The notes below the pieces were generated by a model that saw nothing but the letters and a program-made list of their open reading frames with translations, did not search any database and had not been told where the DNA came from. Position numbers and translations under genes: made by a program. A stretch of DNA of 64,000 bases from Erodium maritimum (lineage: Eukaryota > Streptophyta > Magnoliopsida > Geraniales > Geraniaceae). The DNA lies in assembly GCA_963921825.1 (NCBI GenBank), contig OY997596.1, forward strand, positions 32,665,932-32,729,931, written 5' to 3'. Below, in pieces: positions 22,801 to 33,225 of this stretch (position 1 is the stretch's first letter; every line of letters starts with the position of its first letter).

Positions 22801-24810
22801 TCGGGCCCCGAACGGGCCTTTTTCCAAGAAATTACGAAACTTCATGGGCTACAAGGAAACGGCTCAACTAAGACCGCTGTGACGACGACTAAGGTTTTTG
22901 GATCCAAAACGAACCTCGAACGGACCAAAACGTCACTCGGTTGACTTTTCCAGCAAAAAGTCAACCTTTCCCAAATTGCTCAGAAAGTTGCCCTGAGTCC
23001 CCCGGAACTCACTTTGGTCGATATCGGGGTCAACTTAAGTCCGGTATGACCCTCGGTGTCAAATTTAGGTTCATTTAAGTGTCTGTCCAAAAATTTTAAA
23101 TTTTCCTATTTTTCGCCGATTTGACTGGCGTTGACCGGGAGTGGTACTTACACGCCGGGTCGGCAAAAACGGGCCTTTCCAGGTCCATTATCGACAATTT
23201 CGAGTAATTGGGAAGTTGGGAGTGATCGACATTGTCGGGGTTACTTTTGGGCGTCAAGTTTATTAAAATTCAGTTTATGCCTGCAAGCTTAAAGGTGTTT
23301 TAAATTGTGTTCTTATTAGATCGTGCAACCGACAGAGGAGAGGGAAAGCTAGGCGAGTGATCGAGATCACGCCGGAGCTTGATTGTGAGCTTTTGGAGAA
23401 AATATACGAGGTAGGGAAAAGTAGTCGGATCTCGGCCCTGACTAGGGAAAGTTAACAATAGAAATGCATGTGACACTTGGGTGTCGTGGGTTAAGTACGT
23501 TTATCGAATATTAGAAAGGAAGGCGACACCGGGTGGTGTCGTATGACACGGGAACGTATCGAACAATAGAAATGCATGTGACACTTAGTAGTGTCATAGG
23601 AGCAGTTAACTTATTGATATTAGAATTACTGGAGGCATTTGGTTATGCCTGGAGGTTGATTTGTTTATTTTGTGTCTTGGGTGGACATGAGAGCCCGTAC
23701 TTTACTGTTGGTGTGTCTTGGGTGGCCATGAGTGCCCGTGGGGTTGTTGAACCCGTGTCTTTACTGTTTGTGTGTCTTGGGTGGCCATGAGTGCCCGTGG
23801 GGTTGTTGAACCCGTGTCGTTACTGTTGGTGTGTCTTGGGTGGCCATGAGTGCCCGTGGGGTTGTTGAACCCGTGTCTTTACTGTTGATGTCTTGGGTGA
23901 CCATGAGTGCTTGTTGGGTTGTTGAACCCGTGTTTTACTGTTGGTGTCTTGGGTGGCCATGAGTGCCTGTGGAGTGTTGAACCCGTGTTGTTCCTGGTTG
24001 TTGAACTTTGTTTGTGATTGTGATTGCGTGGAGGTTAGCTGGCTTGTCTGACAGGGATCGGTAAAGTTGAGCATTCTTTGGTTAGCCTTGCCTGACAGGG
24101 ATTGACAAGGTTGAGCATTCTTCGGCGATGGAGGGTGCTCCCCTTCCGACTAGCTATCGGAAAAGTAGCTCGGTACATATCGCTAAAAGGTCGACCACCT
24201 GGCCTGGCATGGATCGGTAAAGTTGCGTGGGGCAGGCTCGAGCCCAGCCGGTTAGCAACCGGCACTGAGCAGCTGGAGTGCGATCCTTTGTGATCTTGGG
24301 TGTTGCGTGGTTATCTTTTGAGTCTTTGGTGGAAGTCGTAACCGTTGTGTTGGGTCTCCATTTACGTGTCCGAGTGTTGAGTCGGTTGAGGAAAGTAATA
24401 GTCGTGTGTCAGTCGGGTTACCTAAGTTTGTGGATAGTAGTCCCCGGTGTTTGGGTTGTGGTTGGTGTTACCGGCATTGTCTGCTAGTATGCCATAGTCA
24501 GTTTGTTATCCGTGGTGGTGAGCGAACGCTCACCCCTAGCTGCTTTTCCTACATGTACTGGTCGCGGGACGAACTAGGTGAGCTCTCGAAGCTTGAAGAG
24601 CTAGGAGCGGGAGTCCGGGTTTCCTTTTGAGTCTAGCGACGTACGCCTTGTATTTTGTCCGCTTGTTGGGACGTACTTTTGAGTTGTAAATTATTATTTT
24701 GATTAACTAAATGGTGGTTTTAAAGTGATTTATTTAAAAAGTTTGAAAATGTTTTATTGTCTTAAACGTTCGCGTTCCGGGTTCGGTTCTACTGAATTTG
24801 GGGCGTGACA
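19803..24810 (+). mobile_element. 5' LTR of gypsy element (family A), with nested insertion
   Basis: It begins TGTAAGAACCACTCCCAG at 19803 and ends GGGGCGTGACA at 24810, immediately followed by a primer site. Removing the inverted LTR at 21066-23152 and its extra target copy leaves about 2.9 kb of LTR. The 5 bp before it, AGCAT, should be the target duplication, but its partner is lost with the 3' end. Blocks agree closely with the 3' LTR at 29177-31554, consistent with one insertion. Both LTRs carry the GGGTGGCC array, the GACAC/GTGTC hairpins and, in the 5' copy, the terminal GTGAGCGAACGCTCAC palindrome. Confidence 0.9.
21066..23152 (-). mobile_element. Inverted solo family-A LTR inside a family-A LTR
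   Basis: On the minus strand it starts TGTAAGTACCACTCCCGG at 23152 and ends GGGGCGTGACA at 21066. The 5-bp target duplication CGCCG is perfect (21061-21065 and 23153-23157). The interrupted host LTR resumes cleanly. It is 2087 bp, about 0.9 kb shorter than relatives, because near 22731 the block just after GTGGGACCCAC jumps to TTAAAAGTATTTAAATTTG, skipping the GA-rich and GGTGACCGGAGGC regions. The deletion happened within the LTR and left both ends intact. Confidence 0.94.
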
Positions 24811-24813
24811 GCT

Positions 24814-24825
24814 TGGTATTAGAGC
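24814..24825 (+). promoter_or_regulatory. Gypsy primer-binding site
   Basis: TGGTATTAGAGC starts 3 bp after the 5' LTR. It differs by one base from TGGTATCAGAGC, which is complementary to the 3' end of initiator tRNA-Met and primes first-strand synthesis in many plant gypsy and copia elements. Confidence 0.85.
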
Positions 24826-26150
24826 ACGAGGTTTCACACCTCGGACTGTACGTCAATTATGTGGGGAGAGTCGAGTCAGTAAAGTCCCGTCGTGCATTGG
24901 GTACGCAAGTCGGAAACCGTATGTAGACCCGTAGTGTTTTGAGTCCTGTTTGTGTTTGTGTGTATGTGTGGTACGGTTATTACTGGCATACTGTTTGTGT
25001 GTTGCTACATGAAACGTTTTTAAGCTGTCGCGAGTCGACTCAGGGGCGCCCCTGTTGTCGAGCGTGACGGTGCTGATATCCAGTGGGTACAATGTAGTTC
25101 GGGGACGCCTGGACCGGGTTGTAACTACGTGATGTCAAGAAATGAGGTTTTATAATGAAAAGGAGAAAGTTTTAAAATTGGTTTGCCCTGTGGGGGTGTT
25201 TTTGAATTTGTTGGCCGGTGGGCGTGTTTTAAATTGGTTGGCCATGTGGGCGTGTGTTTTAAATTGGTTGGCCCTGTGGGCGTGTGTTTAAATTTGTCGG
25301 CCCGGTGGGCGTGTTTTGATTTTGGTTGGCCTTGTCGGCTTGTGATTGAGGTTGGGTGACTTGAATTTTTTTGTGAGTCGTTTTGCGTGTGTTTGTTAAA
25401 TTGGTGATAGGGCGTGTGTGTCGCTTAAGGCTATTTTTAGGGTCCGTGATTCCTGTCTTGTTCCACCGTCTTGTTTGCGCAGTTTGAGTGTCGGTTTTGC
25501 ATGGCTGTGTAAATGATTGTGTTGGTTGTAGAGGCCGTAAGTTCGGTGTTAAAGGGTGAGGTCTTGGGTTCGAGACTCATCAATAACCTACGGTAGTGAT
25601 ACATCGATTTGGTGTGAGAGTCTCACCACGGAGAGGGGTTAAGGTTGATGCGATGCGGTGCCATACGAACGAGGTTTCCCTCGCGTGAACGGGTGGTTTG
25701 AGGTTTCCTTCACGTGAGTGGGTTATTTGAGGTTCCCTACATGATCGAGTAACTAGGGTATCGAGGTTGTGAGCAATAGTGGCTTGCGGAATTGAGAATA
25801 GGATCCCCGTTTGAGGTTTCTTACGTGATCGGGTTATTGGGGTATCGAGGTTGTGAGCAATAATGGTTTCCTGAGTTTAGAATATGATCCATATTCGAGG
25901 TTTCCCTTACGTGAACGAGTATTTGAGGTATTGATAGCGTGAGCAGCGTGACGTTTTGGTATCAGGTTTTGAGGTAGTAGTCTGCCCTGGTTAGATTGGT
26001 AAGTTGTTAGTGCTTTACTAGTATGCCATAATCGAACGAGTGTCCGTGGAGGTGGGCAGAACGATCATCCCCTTTACTACTTTTCCCGCAGGGGACGTGT
26101 AGCGAACACTGGTTTTGTTGCGGAAAGTTATAAGTAAATGCATAGAGGAT
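24826..26150 (+). other. Gypsy internal region without a gag ORF
   Basis: About 1.3 kb lies between the primer site and the protease, where gag should be. I find no gag reading frame and no CCHC zinc knuckle. The sequence instead looks LTR-like: a 30-37 bp repeat array at 25180-25345, several GAGGTTTCCCTTACGTGA-like units at 25660-25925, and near 26010-26090 a block (TAGTATGCCATAATC, GTCCGTGGAGGTGGG, TTTTCCCGCAGG) parallel to the last part of family-A LTRs. Gag therefore appears lost or replaced. Confidence 0.55.
25180..25345 (+). repeat. GGCC-GTGGGCGTGT tandem array
   Basis: Five diverged units of about 30-37 bp, each with TTGGTTGGCC followed by GTGGGCGTGTGTT and a T/A-rich tail. The composition recalls the GGGTGGCCATGAG arrays of the family-A LTR but the units are distinct. 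Confidence 0.8.
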
Positions 26151-26154
26151 CGTG

Positions 26155-26546
26155 TGAGGGTTGTGCTATACCTTATCGGTGTGACTAATGGAGTGTTTGT
26201 TCGGTCTCTGATTTGGGCGTCATTTCTGTTGGATACCGGGGTGTCACACTCGTTTGCTTCGTAGAGTAGTGCTGAGATGTTGGGGCTGAGTTTAGAGCCG
26301 TTGAGTCCACCCATGCGTCTGACTACGCCGGTTGGAGGTGGTGTGGTGTTGACTAGGGTCTGTCGTGCCTGCGGAGTTCGAGAAGCAAACCAATACAGGA
26401 GGATTCGGGTATGTTCGGAGTTGGTAGGAACGACGACGGTAGAGGAGCGAGGTCTTAGAGAGACCATGAGGTTCCGTGAGGTTCGACAGCGATTGAGCTT
26501 GTGCGTGTATCCGTGGGAAGGATACTTACGAAATGAAAGCCTTTGA
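26155..26546 (+). pseudogene. Gypsy aspartic protease relic
   Basis: The frame encodes FLLDTGVSHSFAS, with the catalytic DTG at 26232-26240, followed by SAEMLGLSLEPLSPPMRL and TTPVGGGVVLTRVCRACG. This agrees with the retropepsin region of plant chromoviruses, which cleaves the element's polyprotein. A TAG at 26262-26264, about seven codons after the DTG, and later frame changes disable it. Confidence 0.8.
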
Positions 26547-27430
26547 CGTGATCCTAAGAATGGATTGGCCGGCGAAGTGCCGAGTCAATATCTACTGTTA
26601 CTGGCGACGAGTGACGATGTCAACAGGCAACACGGAAGGTTCGTGTATTCTCGGCAGTAAGAGCGGAGTCCTCCTGTCGGCATTAACCGCAGTGGAGGAA
26701 GTATTGGTCGTGCAGAGCCGAGAGTTAGCGCGAGTGGTGTGCGAGTTTCCCGAGGTCTTTCCTGAGGAGTTGAGCGGGTTGCCACCAGATCGTGAGATGG
26801 AGTTCGGGATTGACCTGGTGCCGGGGACAGTAGCGATATAGATGGCGCCTTACAGGTTCGCGCCAGCCAAGTTGACCGAGCTGAAGCGTCAGCTCGAGGA
26901 ACTTCGGGAGAAGGGGTTTATCCGCCGAGCACATCGCTGTGGGGAGCACCAACACTCTTCGTGAAGAAGAAGAGTTGAGAGCTTCGGATGTGCATCGACT
27001 ATCGGAAGCTGAACCGGGTTACGGTGAAGAAACGATACCCGATGCCGAGGACTGACGACTTGTTCGACCAGTTGAGAGGGTCGACATGCTTCTCGAAGAT
27101 CGATCTGCGATCCATATATTACCAGTTGCGAGTCCGAGAGGGGGACGTCGCAAAGACTGCATTCCGGACACGCTATAGGCATTACAAGTTCTGGGTGATG
27201 CCTTTTGGACTGACGAACGCACCTGCAGCGTTCATGGATCTGATGAACATTATATTCCGACCGTTCTTAGATCAATTTGTGGTGGTGTTGTGGACGACAT
27301 CTTGATCTACTCGCAGAACGAGGCGGCGCATGAGGAACATCTGAGGGGTGTTCTGACCCTTGTGCGCACACATCATTTATACGCCAACCTGGAGAAGTGC
27401 GATTTTGGCTCGCTGAGGTGAGATTCCTCG
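26533..27430 (+). pseudogene. Gypsy reverse transcriptase relic
   Basis: The first frame runs from FDVILRMDWPAK (the protease/RT linker) to LPPDREMEFGIDLVPGT and stops at 26839-26841. RT then reads in segments: [73 protein letters not shown]. The catalytic motif is present as VDDILIYSQ at about 27291-27315, but a one-base loss just before it puts it in another frame than the preceding palm. A second frameshift lies near 27403 (after LEKCDF). The enzyme would copy element RNA to DNA; this copy cannot be translated whole. Confidence 0.9.
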
Positions 27431-28060
27431 GTCACGTTGTGTCCCGTGACGGTATATTGGTCGATCCGGTGGAGATCGGCGCGGTTTTGTAGTGGGCGCG
27501 GCCCACGAGCGTTTTCGAGATCCGCAGCTTCTTGGGGCTGGCAGGATATTATCGGCGGTTGGTCCAGGACTTTGCGCGTCTAGCCGCGCCTATGAATCTT
27601 TTGACGCACAAGGGAGTCGGGTTTGTGTGGACAGAAGATTGTGAACGTGCGTTCACGGAGCTGAAGGCTCGTCTGACTACCACTCCAGTGTTGATAGTGC
27701 CAGAGCGCGGGGTCGAGTATGAGGTCTATTGTGACGCGTCCGGGGAAAGACTGGGCTGTGTACTGATGATGTTGGGTAGAGTTGTGGCTTATGGCTCCAG
27801 GCGGTGAAAGACGCACGAGCGCAACTATCCTACCCATGACCCGAACTTAGTAGCAGCAGTGTTCGCGCCGAAAGGCTGGAGGTATTCTCTATATGGCGAG
27901 AGATTTCTGGTGTTCTCGGGTCACAAGAGCCTTAAGTACATCATTTCCCAACAAGACCTGAACATGCGCCAGCGGCGATGGATGGAGCTACTTGAGGAGT
28001 ACGACTTGAGCTACTCTACCATACGGGTAAGGCGAATGTGGCCGCCGACACCCTGAGTAG
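27431..28060 (+). pseudogene. Gypsy RNase H relic
   Basis: After VRFLGHVVSRDG and a stop near 27490, the frame FLGLAGYYRRLVQDFARLA leads into the RNase H region: TPVLIVPERGVEYEVYCDAS with the first catalytic Asp, then ERLGCVLMM. A TGA at 27805-27807 is followed by KTHERNYPTHDPNLVAAVFA, WRYSLYGERF and QQDLNMRQRRWMELLEEYD. This domain degrades RNA in the RNA-DNA hybrid. It continues after a frameshift into VAADTLSRKS near 28035. Confidence 0.88.
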
Positions 28061-28845
28061 AAAGTCGGTTCTGGGCCTTGCTAACATATCAGTCCGAGAA
28101 TGGGACATGATGTGGGAACTGGGCACGTTCGCGCTTGAACTAGAGGAGGCTACTGGTGGCGTGGCCATGTGCTCATTGGTGGCCCAGCCCTCACTGCTTG
28201 GCCGGGGGATAGAGGCACAATCGGTGTATGTCGGACGAAAGATATCCGGGAGAGAGTTGCCGGCGGTGTTGACGCCGAGGGCTAGGATCGTCGTGCTAAT
28301 TGGGAGTTACGGTATCGTGGAGGTTTGTTTATACCGCGTCACGGTGGAGGCGACAAGTTGCGAGAGTCGCACTATTCGCGTCTGATAGTGCACGCGGGTA
28401 GCGCTAAGAGGAGCCCGACATCAGGCGGCATATCTAGTGGAGCGGGATGCGGAGAGCGGTCACGGAGTTAGTATCGCGGTACCTCACTTGTCAGCAGGTG
28501 AGAGCCGAACAACAGCGTCTCGCTGGATTATTGCAACCACTGCGGGTTGCATAGTGGAAATGGGGGCACGTCACGATGGATTTCGTGAGCGGTTAGCCGA
28601 GTTCGCCTACAACAACAGCTTTAAGGCCAGTATCATGATGGCACCGTTCGGAGCGTTGTATGGTAGGCCGTGTCTATCATCCGTGTGCTGGGCAGAAGTG
28701 AGGAATAAGAGTTTACTGGGTCGAGAACTGGTCCGAGAGACAGCTGAGTTGGTCGTGCCGAAGCGTGAGAGGTTAATGACCGCGCAGAGTCAGCAGGAGC
28801 TATGCTGACTGATGGCGCCGACCTCTCGAGTCTGCAGTCGGTGAC
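28061..28845 (+). pseudogene. Gypsy integrase with catalytic core deleted
   Basis: The zinc-finger side can be read with one frame (VSRYLTCQQVRAEQQRLAG, then [13 protein letters not shown] near 28590). The very next bases read LAEFAYNNSFKASIMMAPFG in a different frame. In related elements these two phrases are separated by the D,D(35)E core of roughly 130-150 residues, so the core has been deleted with a junction at about 28588-28594. The segment then continues through ALYGRPCLSSVCWAEV and LLGRELVRETAEL to a stop at 28805-28807. Without the core the element cannot integrate by itself. Confidence 0.85.
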
Positions 28846-29128
28846 CATGTATCCCTAGAGGTGAGTCCGAAAGGTGGACTGGTGCGTTTTGACCGTGGAA
28901 GTATATGCGGACCCCTCGCACGTCATTGAGTGGGCAGATGTCGAGGTAACGGGTGATGTCTCGTATAAGGAGAAACCGGTTGGGGAAATGGACCCACGAG
29001 AGCAAGTCCTACGCGGAAAGGTTATCCGCTTAGAACGGGTGCAGTGGCGGCAACACGAGGCTGAGTCGACTTGGGAGCGCGAGGACGAGGTTCGCGCGAA
29101 GTACCCCGAGCTATTTGACTCCTGAGGT
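28846..29128 (+). pseudogene. Chromodomain-like C-terminal tail
   Basis: A frame from 28874 encodes YADPSHVIEWADVEVTGDVS, then EKPVGEMDPREQVLRGKVIR and STWEREDEVRAKYPELF before TGA at 29123. This is the C-terminal tail following integrase in Tekay/Del-type chromoviruses, thought to guide integration to chromatin. The linker before YADPSH is shortened (VRF joins directly to the tail), so a second deletion lies near 28895. Confidence 0.75.
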
Positions 29129-29159
29129 ACGTTTGTTTAAAATTTCGCGGACGAAATTC

Positions 29160-29176
29160 CTTTAAGGGGGGTAGAT
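29160..29176 (+). promoter_or_regulatory. Polypurine tract
   Basis: TTAAGGGGGGTAGAT directly precedes the 3' LTR start TGTAAGAACC at 29177. Such purine runs prime second-strand DNA synthesis. Its position confirms the element's orientation and the 3' LTR edge. Confidence 0.85.
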
Positions 29177-31554
29177 TGTAAGAACCACTCTCGGTCAACG
29201 CCAGTCAAATCGGAGAAAAACAGGAAAATTTAAAAATTTTGGACACACTTAAATGAACCTAAATTTGACCCCGAGGGTCATCCCAGACTTAAGTGACACC
29301 GATATCGACCAAGGTGAGTTCCGGGGGACTCAGGGCAACTTTCTGACCAATTTGGGAAATGTTGACTTGTTGCTGGAAAAGTCAACCGAGCGACGTTTTG
29401 GTCCATTCGAGGCTCGTTTTGGATCCAAAAAGCTTAGCCGTTATCACGGCGGTCTTAGTTGAGCCGTTTCCTTGTAGCCCGTGAAGTTTCGTAATTTCTT
29501 GGAAAAAGTGCCCATTCGGGGCCCGAGACGGCCGAATTTCGCGAATCTAATGGAAAATATGAAGATGGAAGATATTTTCCAAACAGGGATGGGACCCACT
29601 TCCACATGTCACCAATGTGGCGGTGTTAGGTTTATTGGACAAAACAAGACAAGACTACATGAGGGTTGGTTTTGCAATTTAAGTGTTATTTGTTACTTTT
29701 TAAAACAAAACAAAAGGGAAGCAAATGGATGGTTCGGCCATTGTTCCAAAAAAAGAAAAAAAAAAGAGAAGTTTAGAGAGAGAAAAGAAGAGAGAATAAA
29801 GGGAGAAAAAGAGAAGAGGTCTTGGGGATTTGTGACTTTTCTCGATCATCAAACCGTTGGATCGTCTCAAAGATAGAAGAATCGAGTTCACATCGTCATT
29901 CTCTACGGTGAGCATCTAACCGATCTTCGTTTTGTTAGGTTTGAAAGTTAGGGTTTGGGTTAAAAGTAGTATTTTTTGGATGTGTTGAGGTGTGGGGTTC
30001 GTTGGAGACGTTTTGGAGCGAAGTTGGAACGTTTTATGGTGACCGGAGGCTCGGGGGAGCTCCGGCCATCGTGTAGGGTGGCTGGCGGGACTTGTAGGGT
30101 GGCTGGCCGGAGCTAGGACCAGCCACCACCATGGTGGACCGGCCCAAAAAAGGCCCTAGCCACCCACGGCCAAATTTGGTTGGGTGGGGCCCACGTGCCC
30201 GGGTCACGGGTGTTCGTGTTCGGGTGATTTAGGACGTTCCCAAAGTCGTTAATTCACACCCGGATCGAAATTTGGAATTAAATTGTAAAAGTTGTAATTG
30301 ACGGGTTTAGAAACTTTAAACGCGAATTAAATTACTCGGGAGTCGGAAATTGATTCCGTCGATTGCGTTGGAACCCTTGAATTATTCTAAGACCGTAGAA
30401 ACGAAAACGGGAATTTTCGGAGCCCCGGAAGGACGTTTTCCAATCCCAGGAAGATTCGCCGGGTTGGGCGAAACGGGCCTTTCCGAGTCCATTATCGACA
30501 ATGTCGAGTAATTGGGAAGTTGGGAGTGATCGACATTGTCGGGGTTACTTTTGGGCGTCAAGTTTATTAAAATTCAGTTTATGCCTGCAAGCTTAAAGGT
30601 GTTTTAAATTGTGTTCTTATTAGATCGTGCCACCGATAGAGGAGAGGGAAAGCTAGGCGAGTGATCGAGATCACGCCAGAGCTTGATTGTGAGCTTTTGG
30701 AGAAAGCATACAAGGTAGGGAAAAGTAGCCGGATCTCGGCCCTGACTAGGGAAAGTTAACAGTAGAAATGCATGTGACACTCGGGTGTCGTGGGTTAAGT
30801 ACGTTTATCGAATATTAGAAAGGCAGGCGACACCGGGTGGTGTCGTATGATACGGAAACGTATCGAACATAGATATGCATGTGACACTTAATAGTGTCGT
30901 AGGAGCAGTGAACTTATTGATATTAGAATTACTGGAGGCATTTGGTTATGCCCGGAGGTTGATTTGTTTAGTTTGTGTCTTGGGTGGCCATGAGAGCCCG
31001 TACTTTACTGTTGGTGTGTCTTGGGTGGCCATGAGTTCCCGTGGGGTTGTTGAACCCGTGTCGTTACCGTTGATGTCTTGGGTGGCCATGAGTGCCCGTG
31101 GGGTTGTTGAACCCGTGTCTTTACCGTTGATGTCTTGGGTGGCCATAAGTGCCCATGGGGTTGTTGAACCCGTGTTTTACTGTTGGTGTCTTGGGTGGCC
31201 ATGAGTGCCTGTGGAGTGTTGAACCTGTGTTATTGCTGGTTGTTGAACTTTGTTTGTGATTGTGATTGCGTGGAGGTTAGCTGGCTTGCCTGACAGGGAT
31301 CGGTAAAGTTGAGCATTCTTTGGCTAGCCTTGCCTGACAGGGATCGGCAAGGTTGAGCATTCTTCGGCGATGGAGGGTTGCTCCCCTTCCGACTAGCTAT
31401 CAGAAAAGTAGCTCGGTACATATCGCTAACAGGTCGACCGCCTGGCCTGACGGGGATCGTTAAAGTTGCGTGGGGCAGGCTCGAGCCCAGCCGGTTAACA
31501 ACCGGCACTGAGCAGCTACAGTGCGATCCTTTGTGATCTTGTTTGGTGTGCGAA
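29177..31554 (+). mobile_element. 3' LTR of gypsy element, truncated
   Basis: It begins TGTAAGAACCACTCTCGGTC and follows the 5' LTR closely, including the GA-rich region, GGTGACCGGAGGC, the three GACAC/GTGTC hairpins (30775-30905) and the GGGTGGCC array (30975-31235). It stops at about 31554, after GATCTTGTTTGGTGTGCGAA, where a family-C LTR begins. The last roughly 500 bp, including the terminal palindrome and GGGGCGTGACA end, are missing from the window. Confidence 0.9.
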
Positions 31555-33225
31555 TGTATAAATGTCCTAAATGTCCAAATGTATAAATCATCGTTAGCAA
31601 TAAAATTAAAGCGGCTTTATATTACTTATGTGTTGGAGTAATATATCGATGCGTGCTCTGATCTATGCCCACCATGCGAATAGAACCATAGATCGAGATA
31701 GATCACACTCGATGGGTCCCTAGTCAACAAAGCTTCACTAGAAGCGACTAGTATGAAAGATGGCTCTTTATGGCTTACGTTCTGTTAGTCATTGGAATGA
31801 GATTCAGGAGTCTGATCATAGATATCATGTGGGACATGATATTGGACGACCCGCCCTGAATATGTGCCATAGATTAAGTCATGAACATATTCAGTGTTGT
31901 AGCTTGTCATGTATCCTTAGACCAAGGAGTCTTTGTGATCGCTATGTAGTCAACAAATGAGTTTGACCTGAGCCTAACGTTGTCCGTAACAGGGCTTCCA
32001 TAATAGCCAGGATTGGCTTGGGGACGGGCTACATGAGTGACACGAAAGGCGGCTAAGGGATTTATCCCTCATACTGAGGTATGAGAAAGATATCGGTTCT
32101 CGGCCTCTTGATCGAGAGTGAGTGAAAGAATAGCATGGCCATGCACATGATACTGGGTATCATATCTTCAGTCATCTCACATATCAAGGAACGGTGATTG
32201 AGAACAATAAGGATGACGGCTCTATGCCTTATCTCAATCAGGATATCGGAGATAAAAAGGATAATGACAGGGACGACGGAAAGGTTAAAATCGACAGGGT
32301 CGATTCGCTATGCAGTGTCAGGCAATACTAAAGTCTCATTAGTTGCCACTTAAATAGGATCAAGTAAAATGGGATTTTACGTTGATCTATTGACATGCAT
32401 AACCTAAGGGTCACACCGGAGGATGAAACTCATTGACACATTTATGGAGAATGGCCAAAAGGGAGTTGTGTCGGGACATGACCAAAACTGGGTTTTGGGT
32501 CATGTGCCCGTAAGTGAATAGGACTTTACGGATCGAGACAAGGCTTGGAGTCTTGGGATTGATCGCGTCGGATAATGTTGGACATTTCCGGTATGGAAGG
32601 CTTGGAGGCGATGAGCGAATCACGGGACCTCGTTGGAAATGGCCACGGGCCATGTTCCAAGAGGCCCATGAAAGGCCCATGCAACCAAGGCCCATGGAAC
32701 TAATTAATCAAGTCTTGATTAATTAGTACTAAGTAAGCAAGACAAGGATTAAGGTGTTGGTGATTCACCACCTAACCCAATCTTGTCTTGCCATACTTTG
32801 TCCTATTTACACCTTACTTGACACCATACTTGTCCCATGCCTTTAGTTGGACAAGTATGGGTTTTGTTATGTTTAAGTCATCTTTTTTCAACATAACAAA
32901 CACAAGACAAGAATAGGAAACACATTTTCTCTCCCTCTTCCATGGCCATTTCGGGTTTGGCTAGTTTCCACCTCCATTTTTGTGTTCTTGAGTCCTCAAA
33001 GAGAAGAACTACGTGGCTTTGATTCCCATGTGGATACGTAGGCGTCTTGGAGACTCAAATCAATGATTCGTTAACCGGTGTTCTTGTTTTGGTAAGAAAT
33101 AGTGCTGAATTTTTCTCTTGTGAATCCATTCTTTGTTAGTTGTTTCATGGTTTAATCGTCTCTTGGTTTTCATTGATTTTCCGCTGCGAGTTGGTTCATC
33201 TCCAACCCTACCTCGAGACCCAACA
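31555..33225 (+). mobile_element. Family-C copia LTR at a rearranged junction
   Basis: It matches the 17020-18691 solo LTR over almost its whole length in the opposite orientation, ending CCTCGAGACCCAACA at 33225. The first roughly 26 bp of the LTR (TGTTAGTCTTAGTGCCCG) are replaced by other sequence. The left flank is a broken gypsy LTR and the right flank a broken copia pol on the other strand. The two flanks show no target duplication (GCGAA versus GTTCG) and no primer site follows the 3' end. It is therefore neither a clean solo LTR nor the 5' LTR of the next element. Confidence 0.88.

Noticed and set aside
24811-24830. tRNA gene fragment (TGGTATTAGAGC)
   Set aside because: It is only 12 bases matching the tRNA-Met 3' end in the primer-site position; no cloverleaf follows. 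The same holds for 56694-56709.
26018-26467. 149-residue minus-strand ORF
   Set aside because: It is the reverse shadow of the gypsy protease region, whose plus-strand frame has the DTG motif.
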